From JAIPEL01 sp050115795 (GTDB lineage Bacteria > Desulfobacterota > Desulfobacteria > Desulfobacterales > CAFBRK01), in assembly GCA_050115795.1 (NCBI GenBank), contig JASFPT010000197.1:1-7766 (forward strand): a stretch of DNA of 7,766 nt. The letters run 5' to 3'. The notes under the pieces were generated by a model. That model was given only the letters and a program-made list of their open reading frames with translations. It made no database searches and had not been told where the DNA came from. Of the stretch, positions 5,161 through 7,766 are shown in pieces. The position numbers and the translations under genes are program-made. Position 1 is the first letter of the stretch. Each line of letters opens with the position of its first letter.

Positions 5161-6621
5161 ATGATCTGCAAAATTCTCATCAACGCGGTCGACACCGAAG
5201 AGTGCCGCATCGCAACCGTCAAAGACAGCAAGCTCGAAGGCTTTCACACCGAAAGCGCGGCCCACGAGGTCATCCACGGCAACATCTACAAAGGGGTGGT
5301 CGCCCGGGTCGAACCGGCCCTTCAGGCGGCCTTCGTCGACTTCGGGGGCGAGCGCCACGGCTTTCTCCAGCGTCATGAGATCCACAGCGACTATTTCCAA
5401 GACGGAGAGCCGGCCAAGGGCAACCTCAAAAACCTGATCAAACGGGGCCAGGAGATGCTCGTTCAGGTGACCAAGGACCCGGTGATGAAAAAGGGGGCCA
5501 TGCTCACCACCTACATCTCCCTGCCCGGACGCTACGTGGTCCTCATGCCCGGCGGTCGTACCCAGGGCATTTCCCGCAAGATCGAGGACGAAAAGGAGCG
5601 AAAGCGGCTGCGGGAGATCGTCGACTCCCTGAAAATCCCGGAAGGCTTCGGCCTGATCGTTCGCACCGCGGGGAAGGACTGCACGAAAACAAGCATGGCC
5701 AAGGACCTCCAGTACCTGATGCGAATCTGGAAAAGCATCAAGCAAAAGGGCATAAAGCTGGAAAACACGGGCCTTCTGTACAAGGACCGCAGCGTGGCGG
5801 TCCGATTCATACGGGACTATTTCACCCCCGACGTTTCCGAGATCCTGATCGACAACCCCGACGTCTACCAGGAGGTCAAGGATTTCGTTCAGATCATCTC
5901 CCCGAAAAGCACCAAGATCGTCAAGCTATACCAGGGAGCCAAGCCGATCTTCACCAAGCACCAGCTCGAAGAGCAGATCACCTCGATTTTCGAAAGCCGG
6001 GTGGAGCTCAAGTCCGGCGGATCGATCGTCATCGAGCAGACCGAAGCCCTGGTCTCCATCGACGTCAACTCCGGCAAAGCGACCTCCAAGACCTCCATCG
6101 AACAGACCGCCCTTCAGACGAACCTGGAGGCGGCAGAGGAAGTCGCGCGCCAACTCCGGCTCCGGGACATGGGCGGCCTGATCGTCATCGATTTTATCGA
6201 CATGAGGGAAGCCAAGAACCGGGCCGAAGTGGAGCGGGCCCTGAAAAAGCACGTCCGGGTCGACCGCGCCCGCACCACCATCGGCAAGATTTCCAGGTTC
6301 GGGTTGATGGAGATGTCGCGCCAGCGGCTCCGGCCCCCGATCGCCTTCGGCAGCATGGTCCCCTGCCGGCACTGCCAGGGCAAAGGCCTGGTGCCGTCCA
6401 TCGAGACCCTGGCGCTGCGATTCCTGCGCAAGCTCCGGCTGGAAACGCTCAAAGGGGAGCTGGTGCGGGTAAAGGGCACCGTCCCGGTCCAGGTGGCCGA
6501 TTACCTGCTCAACCGCAAACGGCGGGAAATCCTCGAGATGGAAGAGCGCCGGGATCTGGATATCACCGTGGAGGGCGACCCGTCCATGGTGCCCGGCGAC
6601 GGGGAGATCGCTGTGGAATAG
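5161..6621 (+). CDS. rng: ribonuclease G (RNase E/G family endoribonuclease)
   Basis: Single-strand endoribonuclease acting on AU-rich sites, involved in 16S rRNA 5'-end maturation and mRNA decay. The 486-residue product is close to E. coli RNase G (489) and lacks the long C-terminal degradosome scaffold of RNase E. Visible: an S1 RNA-binding domain from HGNIYKGVVARVEPALQAAF (39-58); the 5'-phosphate sensor motif VRTAG with Arg168/Thr169; the catalytic region with VSIDVNSGKAT (Asp301) and IVIDFIDM (Asp344), the two metal-binding aspartates; and the zinc-link CRHC (Cys402/Cys405), which joins protomers in the tetramer. ATG at 5161 gives the family's usual MxCKILINAVD start. The purine-rich AAAGGAAA upstream is about 18 bases away, unusually far, but the only other in-frame start (5074) would add 29 non-family residues and has no SD. 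Transcribed away from leuS; the LysM-like gene follows after 298 bases. Confidence 0.97.
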   Translation: MICKILINAVDTEECRIATVKDSKLEGFHTESAAHEVIHGNIYKGVVARVEPALQAAFVDFGGERHGFLQRHEIHSDYFQDGEPAKGNLKNLIKRGQEMLVQVTKDPVMKKGAMLTTYISLPGRYVVLMPGGRTQGISRKIEDEKERKRLREIVDSLKIPEGFGLIVRTAGKDCTKTSMAKDLQYLMRIWKSIKQKGIKLENTGLLYKDRSVAVRFIRDYFTPDVSEILIDNPDVYQEVKDFVQIISPKSTKIVKLYQGAKPIFTKHQLEEQITSIFESRVELKSGGSIVIEQTEALVSIDVNSGKATSKTSIEQTALQTNLEAAEEVARQLRLRDMGGLIVIDFIDMREAKNRAEVERALKKHVRVDRARTTIGKISRFGLMEMSRQRLRPPIAFGSMVPCRHCQGKGLVPSIETLALRFLRKLRLETLKGELVRVKGTVPVQVADYLLNRKRREILEMEERRDLDITVEGDPSMVPGDGEIAVE

Positions 6622-6654
6622 CAAACAGCGCCTGCGGCGATCATGAGCTGCCGA

Positions 6655-6884
6655 GCTGATAAGCTGTTAAGCTGTTGAGCTGATAAGCTGTTGGGCTGTT
6701 AGGCCGACAGCCGTTGGGTGTTTGCTGAAAACGAATACCGAGCAAAACTGACCAATAATGGACTTCCGAGCGCGGGAAAAGATATGGATCGTCCAAAAGC
6801 CATGAGCTGCTTTGCATCGCCATGGCTTCAAAGCTGCTTGGTGCTCCCAACTTATCGGCTTATCAGCTCAATAGCTTAATAGCT
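6655..6884. repeat. inverted-repeat element built of GCTGWTAA octamers
   Basis: Left end: six head-to-tail octamers of the GCTGWTAA family (6655-6702). Right end: four octamers in inverse orientation (6852-6883). Bases 6662-6688 and 6858-6884 are inverted repeats of 27 bases with 25 matches, enclosing 169 bases. The core holds smaller partial palindromes (for example GCCATG/CATGGC around 6799-6827). A minus-strand open frame crosses the whole element but starts at TTG, has no SD, and ends inside the octamers (AYQLNSLTAYQL), so it is probably not a gene. Like the element at 1571-1838 it could be a small mobile or recombination-derived element. Confidence 0.6.
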
Positions 6885-6885
6885 G

Positions 6886-6913
6886 CGCCGAGTGCTTTAC
6901 GCTCGGCGGGAGG
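6886..6913 (+). promoter_or_regulatory. leader hairpin abutting the SD of the LysM-like gene
   Basis: CGCCGAGTG (6886-6894) pairs with CGCTCGGCG (6900-6908) over loop CTTTA, nine pairs including one G-U. The last base of the stem is the first base of the GGGAGG Shine-Dalgarno (6908-6913), which lies six bases before ATG at 6920. The hairpin may shield or expose the ribosome site or stabilise the mRNA 5' region. The SD itself is strong and supports this start. Confidence 0.5.
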
Positions 6914-6919
6914 TTTCTC

Positions 6920-7582
6920 ATGCCTGATCAGAAAACGGACGGAGGCAAGAAGGTGATGATCGCGGCAGGTGTGGTGATCATCGTGCTCGTGGTGGCGATG
7001 GTGGCCGTTATCATGAGAAAACCCGAGCCTGCACCCGTGCCGCCCGCCCCGCCGGAGACCACCGCCCAGAAGGAAGAGGTCCGAGTCCCGGTGAAAAACC
7101 AGCCCCTGATCGAATTCAACACCGAGGACAAGGCGGCCCAGGACATGATGGCCGATCGAAAGGCCGAGTACGGTATGAAGGAGGGGGTGGACCTGATCGC
7201 CCGCTCCGATGAAACCGTCAAAATCGGCGACCGGATGGTGTCGATGCAGGAGATCGCCGACAAGATCCAGATCGAAAGCGGAAAGTTCGTGGAAAAAGAC
7301 ATCGCCGGCGGCGGCTCCGGCAAAAGGGTCCAGACCTTCGGCATCTATGTGGTCCAGCCGGGGGATAACATCTGGAACATCCATTTTCGCTTTTTAAAGG
7401 ACTACTTTGCCAACCGGGGAGTCCGGCTCTCGCCCCTGGCAGACGAGCCCGACCAGCGCGGTTTCAGCTCGGGCGTGGGCAAGCTGCTGAAATTTTCGGA
7501 AAATTTGGTGTACATCTACAACATCCAGGACAAGCAGTTCTCGGTCGACCTGAACCTGATCTACCCCATGACAAGATCGTAG
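6920..7582 (+). CDS. membrane-anchored LysM-like protein, probably frameshifted near its end
   Basis: A 220-residue product that I recognise only by architecture. It has a short basic N-terminus, one membrane helix (about residues 12-32, MIAAGVVIIVLVVAMVAVIM) and a Pro-rich linker (35-45). A charged middle region follows (about 50-135). From residue 142 comes YVVQPGDNIWNIHFRFLKDY, typical of a LysM opening (YxVxPGDxxWxI), with an insert and then ENLVYIYNIQDK and LNLIYP. LysM domains bind N-acetylglucosamine polymers such as peptidoglycan, so this is likely an inner-membrane protein with a periplasmic wall-binding domain. GGGAGG six bases upstream supports ATG at 6920. After LNLIYP the frame reads MTRS and stops, while the -1 frame continues with a plausible LysM end (7567-7686). 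A one-base deletion at the CCCC/A junction (7564-7568), or a sequencing error, is the simplest reading. The intact product would have about 255 residues. No own promoter identified. Confidence 0.75.
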   Translation: MPDQKTDGGKKVMIAAGVVIIVLVVAMVAVIMRKPEPAPVPPAPPETTAQKEEVRVPVKNQPLIEFNTEDKAAQDMMADRKAEYGMKEGVDLIARSDETVKIGDRMVSMQEIADKIQIESGKFVEKDIAGGGSGKRVQTFGIYVVQPGDNIWNIHFRFLKDYFANRGVRLSPLADEPDQRGFSSGVGKLLKFSENLVYIYNIQDKQFSVDLNLIYPMTRS

Positions 7583-7686
7583 TCTACAACATGGAAAAGA
7601 TATACACCCTGCTCGACAGCATCGACACCAGCCAGATCGACGAGATCCGCTTCGACGGGGAAAATCTGTGGATTCCCGCTTCATAG
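7567..7686 (+). pseudogene. displaced C-terminal segment of the LysM-like gene (-1 frame)
   Basis: Reading from 7567 in the -1 frame relative to the preceding gene gives DKIVVYNMEKIYTLLDSI and later IRFDGENLWIPAS, then TAG at 7684-7686. The join LNLIYP-x-DKIVVYN matches how LysM domains end (IYPGQKLxIP-like), and the frame remains open with GC-rich codon use for 38 codons, including several Asp/Ile/Glu codons typical of the rest of the gene. No start codon with an SD lies at its head, so it is unlikely to be a separate gene. If the real genome has one more base near 7565-7568, this simply belongs to the gene starting at 6920. Confidence 0.75.
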
Positions 7687-7709
7687 CGCATGTGCGCTAT
7701 GAAGCGGGA
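7674..7709. terminator. perfect 17-bp hairpin at the end of the LysM-like gene
   Basis: TCCCGCTTCATAGCGCA (7674-7690) and its exact complement (7693-7709) enclose only two bases. The stop codon of the -1 frame (TAG, 7684-7686) lies within the left arm. No T tract follows directly; TTTTTT occurs 30 bases later (7739-7744), and no T tract lies on the other side. It may limit 3' degradation or terminate transcription by a non-canonical route. Because it is symmetric it would form on transcripts from either strand. Confidence 0.45.
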
Positions 7710-7725
7710 GCTGATAAGCTGCTAA
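7710..7725 (+). repeat. GCTGWTAA octamer array, 2 units
   Basis: GCTGATAA and GCTGCTAA follow directly after the 17-bp hairpin. This is the fourth site of this octamer family in the window, again in non-coding sequence next to a gene end. The remaining bases to 7766 show no gene start that I can support. Confidence 0.7.
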
Positions 7726-7766
7726 GCCAAATCACACCTTTTTTCTCATTGGGCGTTTTATTGCGA

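Noticed and set aside
6641..6850. 69-codon minus-strand frame inside the octamer element
   Set aside because: TTG start, no SD, and a tail encoded by the octamers. It could be a remnant carried by a dispersed element but cannot be supported as a gene.
7562..7570. Programmed -1 frameshift at CCCC
   Set aside because: There is no X-XXY-YYZ heptamer and no stimulatory structure at the usual 5-9 bases downstream; the strong hairpin is more than 100 bases away. A plain one-base deletion or sequencing error explains the data better.

Overview
This is a GC-rich bacterial chromosomal window with five protein genes. All five are housekeeping or envelope genes: rpsT, lptE and leuS on the minus strand, then rng and a LysM-type membrane protein gene on the plus strand. 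The protein sequences (a LeuRS with an extra Cys-rich insert before KMSKS, a short RNase G, a diverged LptE) and the gene order suggest a Desulfobacterota (deltaproteobacterial) genome. This placement is inference from family resemblance; no rRNA or other marker is present to confirm it.

Layout. 1-300: no gene found, only a hairpin and a small tandem repeat. 301-705: rpsT as a self-contained minus-strand unit with its own sigma70-like promoter, a GTG start behind a strong Shine-Dalgarno (SD), and a textbook Rho-independent terminator. 706-976: a gap filled with short repeats. 977-1501: lptE. 1502-1900: a 400-base gap holding a miniature-element-like inverted repeat structure. 1901-4486: leuS. 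4487-5160: a divergent 675-base region packed with GC-rich palindromes and dispersed repeat fragments. 5161-6621: rng. 6622-6919: a second inverted-repeat structure made of degenerate octamers. 6920-7582: the LysM-like protein gene, whose conserved C-terminus continues in the -1 frame to 7686, which points to a one-base deletion. A perfect 17-bp hairpin closes the region.

Function. leuS charges tRNA-Leu, rpsT makes ribosomal protein S20, and rng makes RNase G, which matures 16S rRNA 5' ends and turns over mRNA. LptE and the LysM protein belong to the envelope (LPS export to the outer membrane; likely peptidoglycan binding). The set reads as a translation/RNA plus envelope housekeeping neighbourhood. 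No defence island, integrase, CRISPR array or biosynthetic cluster is visible.

The unusual content lies between the genes. Almost every gap is a mosaic of short repeat families: GGCGCC-type palindromes separated by ACCACAAACCACACACC spacers, GCTGWTAA octamer arrays, GACAGGATTAACAGGAT inverted ends, TTTAGAATTGAGAA and TGTGGGTCTG tandems, and fragments of other dispersed repeats. Two gaps are bounded by long inverted repeats with about 170-230 bases inside. These, and the frameshift in the LysM gene, deserve the second look. I did not find convincing evidence of a new protein-based system.
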